NCBI GenBank assembly: GCA_022340865.1 | Contig: JAJDNC010000164.1 | Location: forward strand, 1-46,575 | Direction of reading: 5' to 3' | DNA: 46,575 nt | Origin: Gemmatimonadota bacterium | Lineage (GTDB): Bacteria; Gemmatimonadota; Gemmatimonadetes; Longimicrobiales; Gaopeijiaceae | Shown here: in pieces, positions 25,755 to 33,681 of the stretch | How the letters are laid out: every line of letters begins with the position of its first letter | How positions within the stretch are numbered: position 1 is the stretch's first letter | The notes under the pieces: generated by a model | Databases searched by the model: none | What the model saw: the letters and a program-made list of their open reading frames with translations, nothing else | Told to the model about the DNA's origin: nothing | Program-made: the position numbers and the translations under genes

Positions 25755-28599
25755 GCGGAACGATGTCGCGACGGGCGGAGGTGGTATCCCGCGCCGTCGC
25801 GGAGTCCCCCCGTGGGGGCGTCACCCCCGGCGGAACGGTGTCGCGACGGGCCGAGGTGGTGTCCCGCGCCGTCGCGGAGTCCGCCTGTGAGGGCGCCACA
25901 CCCTGCGGTGCCGTCGGCGGCGCGGCAGGCGCCGCCACCACGGAGATGCTTCCCGTGGCCAGGTTCACGCGCAGGGGAGTGCGCAGCAGGGCCTGGTCGG
26001 TGGGAAGGCGCACGTCCGGCGTCAGGTCCGCGGGCCGGGAGAAGGCGTCGGCGCCCAGGAGCGCGGTGGGCTGATAGATCCGCTCCACCAGGGCCATGTC
26101 CAGGGCGGTGTCCACGGGGTTCACCCTGAAGTCCAGCTCCACCAACGTGTCGGGGATGCCCCAGTACTCGAGCTGTGAGGGGGCCGGGGCCGGGGGCGGC
26201 GGCGTCGCTCCCGGTGTCGTCGTCGCCGGTGTCGACGCCGGCGGGAGGGGCTGACCGTTCACCCCCACGAGCCTCGCCTCCAGGGGCGGGGGGAGCTTGA
26301 AGAGCATCATCTCGGCACCGGCGAGGGACCGCGCGCCCAGGCGGACATGGCGGATGCCGTCCACCGTGGAGTCGCTCAGCACCGCCACCTGGGGAAGTGG
26401 TGCCTGCACCGGCTGCGCCGGCGCCGTGTCCAACGACAGGGGCCCCGCGAGGAACGCGTCGAAGGAGCGCGGCGCCCCGAAGGCCCCGGAGAGGCCCGCG
26501 TGCTGGCGTGCCCAACCGCGGGCCGGATCGGGAGTGCTGTCCACACGAGCGCCGGAGCGGGTCGTGTCCGTCGCCCACCACGCCTGGCCGGTGCCCCGGT
26601 CCATGGCATAGAGGAGGGTGGAGGGCTCCGGGCGCGTCGCCGAGGGCTTGGCCTGGAGCACGCCCACCGCCAGGCACGCGCCGCCCAGGACCAGCGCCGT
26701 CACGGGAGCCCACCAGGCGTTGGGCTCGCGCAGGGCGTCCAGGAGGGGCAGGACGACGAGCAGCGCCGTCACCATCATCATCCCCAGGTACATGGCGATG
26801 CGGATGCTCCCGGCCATCCAGGTGAGCTCGGTCAGGGGCACGAGGACCACCGACGCGGGAACGGCCAGCACCAGCAGCACGATCCACGTCACGATGCCGG
26901 GACGGTCGCCGGGGAGAAGCGTCGCCACGAGCACGCCGAGGACGGCGGCGAGGGCGGGCCACTGCACGTCGACGGCTCCCGCCGGCGCCAGGAACGTCAT
27001 CACCGTCGCGGCGATCACGGGCAGGAGCACGGCGCCGAGAGCGAGCTCCGAGAGGGAGAGCTTCCGCCTCGCCACCGAGAAGAGCGTCGTCACGAGGAAG
27101 AGGGCGGCACCCAGGAGCGCGAGGACGTACCACCCCTCGCTGTGATAGGCGCTGCCCACCAACCCGCCCAGCTCGGGGTGGAATCGGGGCAGCCAGCGAA
27201 CGAGGCCGTACCCCGCGCCACCGGCCAGGAGGGTGGCCACCACGGCCACGGCGAGGCCCACGCCGATGCCGCCGAGGGTTCCCCCCTTGCGAAGCACGAT
27301 GAGGAACGAGAGGGCGGTGAGGAGGAGGATCACCACGGTGATGGGGATGATCCACGACGTCGAGTACACCAGGAGACCGAGGACCGGCACGCTGACGTAC
27401 ACCACGTTCGGCGCGTTCACGGTGGCCAGGTCGGCGTTGCCGAGCTGCCGGAGCATGCTCAGCGCGTTCACCCCTTCGTGCTGGAGCGTGCCCTCGGAGA
27501 GGTTCTCCGGCGTGTCGAAGGCTTCGTGGTAGACGTGCGCCCGGGCGATGGCGGCGAAGTTCAGCCCCTGACGGCCCGCCTCCTTGAAGATCGAGAAGTC
27601 GGTGTCGTTGGGGAGCTTCTCGTAGACCAGCGGTGACAGCGAGTTGGCGAAGGCGTCGGGGTCTCCGGCGGCGAGCTGGCGGACGATCCACCCGTCGTCG
27701 GCGCCCGTCTGGAACATGATGGAGGGGCCGCCCGCGCCTCGCATCTCGAGGTTGATCACGACCTTGACGTCGGACATCCAGGGATCCTGGTGCACGAAGG
27801 CGCGGGCACCCATGAGGCCGAGCTCCTCGGCGTCGGAGAGGAGCACGATGACGTCGTTCTTCAGCGGCGGCCCGGCCTTCAGAGCGCGCACCGCCTCCAG
27901 CACCGCCACCACGCCGGCGCCGTCGTCGGCGGCGGCATGGGACAGGCCGGCCCCGTCGTAGTGGGCGTCGATGAGCACCGCGCCCGTCGACGCGGTTCCG
28001 GGGATGCGCGCCAGGATGTTGCGCACGGTGGCGCCGCGGATCACGCCCGAGCGGAGACGGATCAGGGAGGTCGCGGTCTCCACCGAGGGATCCAGCCCCA
28101 GCTCCCGGAGGCGGCTCACCAGGTACTCGCGCACGCGGGCGTGCTCCGTCGAGCCGACGGGATGGGCCTGGCGGGCGATCTCCACCAGGCTCGACATGGC
28201 CCGGGCGGACGAGAAGGCCGTGTCCGGCGCGTTGGCGGGCACCGGGCTGGGCACGGCGCGGTAGGAGCTGGACAGGAAGCCGACCGCGGCCAGGAGCACG
28301 AACGTCACCGGGCCCTTCCAGCGGGTCGGCGGCGCGGCGTCCAGGCGGCGCGGCGGCCGCTCCCGCGGCTCGGCGGGAGCTCCGGGCTCTTTCCGAGTCG
28401 CCTTCCCCTTTCCCTTCGGCTTCGCCGGGGGTGGCGCGCCGGCCGGGGGCTCGGGAGCCTTCCCGGACTCGCCCAGGAGCGCTGCGCGCTCGTCGGGCGA
28501 GAGCTCCGGCTCGGACTCCTTACCGTACTTCTCCTTGTCATCGTCGGTGATGCCGAGCTCGTCGTCCGACGGCAGCTCGGGAACCTTGTAGTCGCTCAT
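25654..28599 (-). CDS. M28-family membrane aminopeptidase (ERMP1-like)
   Basis: 981 residues. A long charged cytoplasmic N-terminus leads to one membrane segment (about 97-112). The extracytoplasmic M28 zinc peptidase domain (130-390) follows with ligands His213 (DAHYDGAG), Asp226 (ADDGAG), Glu258/Glu259 (DAEELGLMG), Glu285 (INLEMRG) and His358 (VYHEAFDTPEN). Eight or so further membrane helices (about 405-665) and a C-terminal soluble region complete it. This layout and the NLE motif match ERMP1-type M28 proteins. The tail (about 900-981) is a Pro/Ala/Arg-rich repeat encoded by the 75-bp repeats at 25756-25888. The stop lies inside the opposite-strand anti-sigma gene. The ATG overlaps the upstream PBP4-fusion gene by 4 nt. 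Confidence 0.9.
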   Translation of the reverse strand: MSDYKVPELPSDDELGITDDDKEKYGKESEPELSPDERAALLGESGKAPEPPAGAPPPAKPKGKGKATRKEPGAPAEPRERPPRRLDAAPPTRWKGPVTFVLLAAVGFLSSSYRAVPSPVPANAPDTAFSSARAMSSLVEIARQAHPVGSTEHARVREYLVSRLRELGLDPSVETATSLIRLRSGVIRGATVRNILARIPGTASTGAVLIDAHYDGAGLSHAAADDGAGVVAVLEAVRALKAGPPLKNDVIVLLSDAEELGLMGARAFVHQDPWMSDVKVVINLEMRGAGGPSIMFQTGADDGWIVRQLAAGDPDAFANSLSPLVYEKLPNDTDFSIFKEAGRQGLNFAAIARAHVYHEAFDTPENLSEGTLQHEGVNALSMLRQLGNADLATVNAPNVVYVSVPVLGLLVYSTSWIIPITVVILLLTALSFLIVLRKGGTLGGIGVGLAVAVVATLLAGGAGYGLVRWLPRFHPELGGLVGSAYHSEGWYVLALLGAALFLVTTLFSVARRKLSLSELALGAVLLPVIAATVMTFLAPAGAVDVQWPALAAVLGVLVATLLPGDRPGIVTWIVLLVLAVPASVVLVPLTELTWMAGSIRIAMYLGMMMVTALLVVLPLLDALREPNAWWAPVTALVLGGACLAVGVLQAKPSATRPEPSTLLYAMDRGTGQAWWATDTTRSGARVDSTPDPARGWARQHAGLSGAFGAPRSFDAFLAGPLSLDTAPAQPVQAPLPQVAVLSDSTVDGIRHVRLGARSLAGAEMMLFKLPPPLEARLVGVNGQPLPPASTPATTTPGATPPPPAPAPSQLEYWGIPDTLVELDFRVNPVDTALDMALVERIYQPTALLGADAFSRPADLTPDVRLPTDQALLRTPLRVNLATGSISVVAAPAAPPTAPQGVAPSQADSATARDTTSARRDTVPPGVTPPRGDSATARDTTSARRDIVPPTRPKGAPAAGGPPPGPAVPLATARDGGPPPPR
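25756..25888. repeat. 75-bp-period direct repeat at a convergent gene junction
   Basis: Two copies of about 55 bp, for example TGTCGCGACGGG at 25764 and at 25839, recur with a 75-bp period. Each contains an inverted repeat CGCGACGG/CCGTCGCG (first copy 25767-25774 with 25794-25801). On the minus strand they encode the duplicated peptide DSATARDTTSARRD in the M28 tail. The first copy begins right after the anti-sigma stop, so the repeats may also act as terminators for the sigma operon. Confidence 0.75.
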
Positions 28600-30995
28600 G
28601 GACGGCGCCCTGCCAGCGCTCTCACCACGTCGTCGATTGCGTCACGCACCCGGGCCGACGGGAGTCCCGAGCCGTTGGAGAGGATGGAGAAGACAATCTC
28701 GCGGCCGTCATCCCCTACGAGATACCCCGAAAGAGAGTTGACATTGGAGATGGTTCCGGTCTTTGCAAAGAGCCTGCCCTCGAGTTCGGGAAGGCGGTCC
28801 TCCAGGGTGGCGCCCTCTTCCGAGGGCTGGGCCAGCGCGTCGCGGAACCGCTCACCGTAGGGTTGGGCCTCCATGTAGCGGAGGATACTCACCAAGGCCC
28901 TGGGAGTCACCAGGTCGGAAGACGAGAGCCCCGAGCCGTCCCGGACCACCAGGTCCAGGGAGTCCACGCCGACATCGTCCTGGAGGAACTGCTTCACGAC
29001 CTTGATGCCCTCCGGCCAGCTCCCCCGCGCCCCGCGCACGGCCCCCAGCGTCCGGATGAGCTGCTCGGCCATCCAGTTCTGGCTCGGGGCCAGAATTGCC
29101 TGGACGATGTCGGACAGGGGCGGAGAGACCAGCGTGGCCACCAGGGTGGCGGCCGGGCACGACGACATCTCGTTCGCCGCGCAGCCCCGGCCCAGCGACA
29201 CGCCGGGGTCCCAGACCACGGACCACCCCCCGTCCACCTCGACTCCCTGCTCTCCCAGGATGCGGTGGAGCGCCGCCGTGGCCTGACGCACCGGATCGCG
29301 GAGGGCGACGGACGTCGTGTCGGTGGCGCCTGCCCGGACCTGCCCCTCCAGCACCAGCCTGCGCGACTCGGGAAGGTAGGCGCCGCGGATGCGCGTGGTG
29401 GAGTCGGCGGGTGCCGTGACCACCTGGGAGACCACGAAGCCGGCGGTCCCGGTGGGGCTCCAGGTCAGGGTGGGTGCCTGGGCCGGCGTGGGCGCCCCCA
29501 GGGCGCGGACGTGGAGCACGCCGTCGTCGATGGCGAACGCGCCACCCGTGGCGGCGTAGGCGGCCCCCAGATCCTCGGCTTCCCAGGTCGGTCCGACGCT
29601 GGTGGAATCCCAGGCCGACGCGTCCACCACCAGCGCTCCCGTCACGTGCCGCACGCCGGCTCCCAGAACACTGTCCGCCAGCGCGGCCAGCGCATCCTCG
29701 CCCGACGGCCAGAAGGGTCGGCAGAGCGTCGGGTCGCCAGTGCCCACCAGCACCAGGTTCCCGTCCAAAACGCCGTCCTCCTCCGTGCCCGTTCCCCAGA
29801 GCGCCGTCCGGTACCGGTAGTCCGGGCCCAATAGCGCCAGCGCCGCGGACGTGACCAGGAGCTTCTCGTTCGACGCCGGCACGAACTTCCGGCGGGCGTT
29901 GCGCTCGTAGAGGGTCCGCCCCGTGGCGGCGTCCACCGCCAGGACGCCGAAGTGCATCTGGTCGAAGGGCGGCGTGTCCAGGATGCGGTCGACATCGCGG
30001 CTCAGGGCCCCTCGGGGGGTGGTGGGGACGGGGGCCGGAGCGCGCCGCGGAGGAGGGCTCGCCACGGGAGGGATGGGAGCGGGCGCACGCCGCTGAGCGG
30101 GGTTCTCCACGGGATGGACAGGGACCGGGGCGGGTGCCGCGCTCGACGTCGCACAGCTCGCGTGCGCGGCAGCCAGAAGCAATGCCGCCAGCACCTTCCA
30201 CTCGCCGGAGCGGTGGCGGCGGGCCCTTCGGCGTGGGAAGAGGGCGGACTGGACGAAGGCCGTTCCTCCGTGGCTCGTCACCTCGCTGGGCGTGTGTCCG
30301 GTCTCCCGCTTCATGGCCCGGCCCAGCGCGTTGGCCGACGAATAGCCCAGCGCATAGGCGGTCTCCTCGACGGTCTTGTGGTCCCGGGCCAGGCACGCCC
30401 CGGCGAGGAGGAGTCGGCCCCAGACCAGAACGCGCCGGGCCTCGGGCAGCCCGTCGGCACGGAGGGCCACGCCCAGAGCCCGCCGGGAACGCCCCATGGC
30501 CGCAGCGAAGGCCGCGACGTCGGGGGCCTCCCGGGCGTGCTCCACGGCCCAGGCGACCGCGTCGGCGCCGAAGGCTCCGTGGCGGCCCTGAAGGGCGGAG
30601 CGCACGCGCTCCGCACGGGCGAAGCAGAGCGCCCGTTCCACGGCGTGGCGGATACCGCCATGGTCGGCGTGACCGACGGGCGGCCGCGCGAGCACGATGC
30701 CGCCCACGCCGATGCGGCCGAAGCGGAAGAGCTCGGGGTCACCCCGAGCCACGTCGGCGTGGGCGACGATGGCGATGCCGGGATGCGCCTGGCGGATGCG
30801 CCTGATCTCCGCCACGGCCTCTTCCCGGCCGGGCGAGTCGGCGTCGACGATGCACCCATCCAGAGGCTCCGCTGCGAGGAGTCGCTCCAGGCCCGACCAC
30901 GAATGAGCGAGCGCGACCTGGTGCTCACCGCCGAGAGCGTCGCACAGCCGAGCTTCAGCCCTTGGATCGGGCTCTAATACCGCCAGATACGCCAA
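28596..30995 (-). CDS. pseudo-receiver/AraC-HTH fused to a PBP4-type (S13) D-Ala-D-Ala carboxypeptidase
   Basis: 799 residues in one uninterrupted frame. Residues 1-120 look like a response-regulator receiver with the acidic start (EPD), the phospho-site-like VDAD (50-53) and ARPP where the invariant Lys-Pro should be, so signalling by phosphorylation is doubtful. Residues about 150-240 are AraC-type, ending in ETAYALGYSSANALGRAMKR and TGHTPSEV. A basic patch (RRRARRHR, 255-262), one hydrophobic stretch (267-279) and a Pro-rich linker (285-328) lead to the S13 peptidase. All three catalytic motifs are there: SNEK (Ser375, Lys378), SQN (638-640) and KTG (745-747). The start is a TTG at 30995. 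A PBP4 alone would be about 480 residues. It could instead be cleaved at AHA (277-279) into two proteins. Confidence 0.85.
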   Translation of the reverse strand: MAYLAVLEPDPRAEARLCDALGGEHQVALAHSWSGLERLLAAEPLDGCIVDADSPGREEAVAEIRRIRQAHPGIAIVAHADVARGDPELFRFGRIGVGGIVLARPPVGHADHGGIRHAVERALCFARAERVRSALQGRHGAFGADAVAWAVEHAREAPDVAAFAAAMGRSRRALGVALRADGLPEARRVLVWGRLLLAGACLARDHKTVEETAYALGYSSANALGRAMKRETGHTPSEVTSHGGTAFVQSALFPRRRARRHRSGEWKVLAALLLAAAHASCATSSAAPAPVPVHPVENPAQRRAPAPIPPVASPPPRRAPAPVPTTPRGALSRDVDRILDTPPFDQMHFGVLAVDAATGRTLYERNARRKFVPASNEKLLVTSAALALLGPDYRYRTALWGTGTEEDGVLDGNLVLVGTGDPTLCRPFWPSGEDALAALADSVLGAGVRHVTGALVVDASAWDSTSVGPTWEAEDLGAAYAATGGAFAIDDGVLHVRALGAPTPAQAPTLTWSPTGTAGFVVSQVVTAPADSTTRIRGAYLPESRRLVLEGQVRAGATDTTSVALRDPVRQATAALHRILGEQGVEVDGGWSVVWDPGVSLGRGCAANEMSSCPAATLVATLVSPPLSDIVQAILAPSQNWMAEQLIRTLGAVRGARGSWPEGIKVVKQFLQDDVGVDSLDLVVRDGSGLSSSDLVTPRALVSILRYMEAQPYGERFRDALAQPSEEGATLEDRLPELEGRLFAKTGTISNVNSLSGYLVGDDGREIVFSILSNGSGLPSARVRDAIDDVVRALAGRRP

Positions 30996-31097
30996 TGATG
31001 TACCCAGCTCCAGCCGAGAAGCGGGCCCGTCGGGGGGAAACCGCGAAGATGGACGAGGGCGTTCGGATCGGCAAGCGCGTGGACGGGCGGGAACGAG

Positions 31098-31424
31098 CTA
31101 CGCTTCGATGGGCTCCAGCGTCACCGCCGTCCCGTAGCAGAGCATCTCGGCGGTTCCCTTCATCATCTCCACCGTCTGGAAGCGCACCATGATGATGGCG
31201 TCGGCCCCCAGGGCCTCCGCTTCCTCGATCATGCGGTCGATGGACTGCTCCCGGGCCTCCGCGGCCATCTTCGTGTACTCGCGGATCTCACCGCCCGCGA
31301 GATTGCGCAGCAGGGCCATGATGTCGCGGCCGACGTTGCGGGCGCGGACCGTGTTGCCGCGAACCAGGCCGAGGGTGGACTTCACGCGCATCCCGGGGAT
31401 CTCCCAGGTCGTGACAACGATCAT
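31098..31424 (-). CDS. YbjQ/UPF0145 family protein
   Basis: 108 residues with the YbjQ signature: an N-terminal strand ending in GMRVKSTLGLVRGNTVRARN and a helix with REQSIDRMIEEAEALGADAIIMVRF. The family forms homopentamers and has been called a heavy-metal-binding domain without a proven function. The ATG overlaps the anti-sigma stop as ATGA. It shares a transcript with the sigma/anti-sigma pair; the PBP4-fusion gene follows after 102 bp. Confidence 0.9.
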   Translation of the reverse strand: MIVVTTWEIPGMRVKSTLGLVRGNTVRARNVGRDIMALLRNLAGGEIREYTKMAAEAREQSIDRMIEEAEALGADAIIMVRFQTVEMMKGTAEMLCYGTAVTLEPIEA

Positions 31425-31846
31425 CGGTACACGTCCCTGTAGGGGTCGGTGAGCCAGTCACGGTACCGATCCCAGATCACGCTGGCCAGAAGCAGGATCA
31501 TGCCGATGACCACGGCCCCGATGGCCAGCTTCTCCCACGGATCCACGGGGGACCGCGTGAACACGAAGATCCCGTACGCGATCCACGCAACGGTGCCCAC
31601 CACCACCAGGATCCAGCCGATGGGCCGCGCGAGGTTGTCGTTCACGGCGTCCCAGACGGAATGCTCGTGGGTGACGGGCTGGAAGCTGAGGTCCTGGAAG
31701 TCACCCTTGAGGGACCTGAAGATCGCGACCTCGCGGCTCAGCTCGGTGGACGCCGATATCTCGGCCTCGACGCGAGTGTGCTCCTCCGGCGGCAGCTCGC
31801 CGTCGAGGAAGCGCATCAGGTCTTCGTGAGTGACTCGTTCCGGCAC
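31421..31846 (-). CDS. putative membrane anti-sigma factor lacking the zinc ligands
   Basis: 141 residues. The N-terminal 50 residues resemble an anti-sigma domain (THEDLMRFLDGELPPEEHTRVEAEI) but have no cysteines, so the HxxxCxxC zinc site is lost. Two membrane segments (about 75-95 and 108-124) follow, then a short basic/aromatic tail (DRYRDWLTDPYRDVYR). It lies 6 bp from the sigma gene on the same strand. It probably anchors the sigma factor at the membrane; the assignment rests on context. Confidence 0.75.
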   Translation of the reverse strand: MPERVTHEDLMRFLDGELPPEEHTRVEAEISASTELSREVAIFRSLKGDFQDLSFQPVTHEHSVWDAVNDNLARPIGWILVVVGTVAWIAYGIFVFTRSPVDPWEKLAIGAVVIGMILLLASVIWDRYRDWLTDPYRDVYR

Positions 31847-31852
31847 GTCTCG

Positions 31853-32425
31853 CTACTCCTCGGAAAAGCCCGCGCCCATCTCTTCCAACGCCTCCTTGAG
31901 AGCCCGCCGCGCATGGAAGAGCCGGCTGGCCACGGTGCCCTCCGGAATATCGAGGATCCGGGCGATCTCGTTGTATCGAAAGCCCTGCAGCTCCTTCAGC
32001 ACGAGAACCTCCCGATGCTCTTCATCGATGCGCTCGAGAGCGCGCCAGAGGAGCTCCCGCGCGGCGGACCGCTGGCGATGTCGCTCCGGGCTCCTGTTCG
32101 CGTCGGCGGGCCGGAGCTCGAGCTTCTCATCCAGGACCTCCATCTTGAACCTCGCCTGTCGGCTGCGAAGCATGTCCCGGCAGTGGTTCCTCAGAATCTG
32201 GAAGAACCACGGCCCGAAGGGGCGGCGCAGGTCGAACCGGTGGAACGACTCGTAGGTCTTGACGAAGGCCTCCTGGAGCGCGTCTCTGGCGTCCTCGAGG
32301 TTGCCCAACATGGCCACCGCGAGTCGGAGCCCCGCCGGCTCGTACGCCCGTACCAACGGTTCGTAGAACCGGGCGTCACCAGCCTTGCACTTGCGGATCA
32401 GCTCCTTCTCGATATCCGGCTGCAA
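31853..32425 (-). CDS. ECF-type RNA polymerase sigma factor
   Basis: 190 residues from a TTG at 32425 preceded by AAGGAG. Region 2 has EDARDALQEAFVKTYESFHRFD (about 44-65) followed by WFFQILRNHCRDMLR. Region 4 has EEHREVLVLKELQGFRYNEIARILDIPEGTVASRLFHARRAL in its HTH. It heads the minus-strand run sigma, anti-sigma, YbjQ, PBP4 fusion, M28. The short gap upstream (32426-32508) may hold its promoter; I see no secure -35/-10. Confidence 0.93.
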   Translation of the reverse strand: MQPDIEKELIRKCKAGDARFYEPLVRAYEPAGLRLAVAMLGNLEDARDALQEAFVKTYESFHRFDLRRPFGPWFFQILRNHCRDMLRSRQARFKMEVLDEKLELRPADANRSPERHRQRSAARELLWRALERIDEEHREVLVLKELQGFRYNEIARILDIPEGTVASRLFHARRALKEALEEMGAGFSEE

Positions 32426-32508
32426 CCCTGCTCCTTCCTGTGAGACCGCCTACGAAGGTCCGAGGCAATTTCTTCACCAGAGGGGCGGATGTCCACGCAA
32501 TTCTCCGC

Positions 32509-33474
32509 TCAGTGGCGGGCCGCGAAGTCCAGGACCCACCGGAGCGCCCCGAGCGCCATCAAGGCGAAGCCCTCGGCGCGGGACACGCGCCACCCCGTGC
32601 GCATCACGAGGAAGACGATCCCCACCATGGCGGTGAGCGCCAGGAGAGAGGCCCGCGCCGCGGGGTCCAGCGCCATGGGATGGGCGATCCCCGCCACCCC
32701 CAGCACGCCGAGCACGTTGAAGATGTCGCTGCCGATCACGTTGCCCGCGCTCAGCGCCGTGTGGCCGCGGGCCACTCCCGCCAGCGTGGTGGCCAGCTCC
32801 GGCACCGACGTACCGGCCGCCACGACGGTGACGCCGATGACCCACTCGCTCACGCCGAAGGCGCGGGCGAGGGCGGTGGCGGAGCCGATGAGGAAGTGCG
32901 ACGCCACACCCACCAGGGCCAGGCCGAACACCAGCAGGCACCCGTCTCGCCAGGGTTTGACGCTGGGCACACCCACCTCTCCCGGCGCCGGCGTGGTCAC
33001 CGGCCGCACCTCGTGCCTGGTCCTCCAGACGAGCGAGAGGTAGGCCCCCAGCAGGGTCAGGAGGATCACGCCGTCCAGCTTGCCCAGGTGCAGGTCGAGG
33101 GCCACCAGGAGGTACAGGACCACGGTGGCGCCCACGAGGACCAGGGCATCCCTCCAGACCAGCAGCGAATCGGTGGGGATGGCGCGGAAGAGCGCGGCGC
33201 TCCCCAGGATGAAGCCCAGATTGAAGATGTTCGATCCGACGACGTTGCCCACGGAGATGGCGCTCTGCCCCTCGAACGCCGCCACGAGGGTGACACCGAA
33301 CTCCGGAGCGGACGTGCCGAGGGCGACCACGGTGAGGCCCACCACCAGCTCGGAGACGCCGGCACGGTGAGCGAGGCAGGACGCGGAATCCACTACATAC
33401 TTGGCCCCCACGGCGATGCCGAGGAAGGTGAGCAGCACGATGAAGCCGTTGGCCCAGACGGGAAGTGTGGCCAT
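32509..33474 (-). CDS. CaCA-family Na+/Ca2+ or cation exchanger (copy 1)
   Basis: 321 residues with ten membrane segments. The two alpha-repeats carry the ion-binding motifs VALGTSAPEFGV and AAGTSVPELATT, and each is followed by GN-V-GS-N/D-IFN (GNVVGSNIFNLG, GNVIGSDIFNVLG). The family exchanges Ca2+ for Na+ or H+. A paralogue lies at 37606-38568 in the opposite orientation beyond ligA and polX. The second alpha-repeat here has Asp where the first has Asn. It is divergent from ligA. Confidence 0.9.
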   Translation of the reverse strand: MATLPVWANGFIVLLTFLGIAVGAKYVVDSASCLAHRAGVSELVVGLTVVALGTSAPEFGVTLVAAFEGQSAISVGNVVGSNIFNLGFILGSAALFRAIPTDSLLVWRDALVLVGATVVLYLLVALDLHLGKLDGVILLTLLGAYLSLVWRTRHEVRPVTTPAPGEVGVPSVKPWRDGCLLVFGLALVGVASHFLIGSATALARAFGVSEWVIGVTVVAAGTSVPELATTLAGVARGHTALSAGNVIGSDIFNVLGVLGVAGIAHPMALDPAARASLLALTAMVGIVFLVMRTGWRVSRAEGFALMALGALRWVLDFAARH

Positions 33475-33638
33475 GTCGTGGTTCGCCGGGGGCTGCGGAG
33501 GGCACCGTGAAAGCTAGCGCCAAGCCCGGGCTTCGATCTACCGGAGCCCTGCGTCTTCGGAGCGGACCGAGGCGGGACGGAAATGTCCCCCGTCCTCCGG
33601 GGCGGGCTGCCGTGGCCGTCCCGGTTTCCCCTGCGCGA

Positions 33639-33644
33639 TATTAC
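33639..33644 (+). promoter_or_regulatory. possible -10 element upstream of ligA
   Basis: TATTAC in the 207-bp gap between the divergent exchanger and ligA, 37 bp before the TTG start. No good -35 is present, so this is only a candidate. Confidence 0.25.
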
Positions 33645-33681
33645 TTTGCTGCCCGCACAGCCACCCTGCCGACGGAGAACG

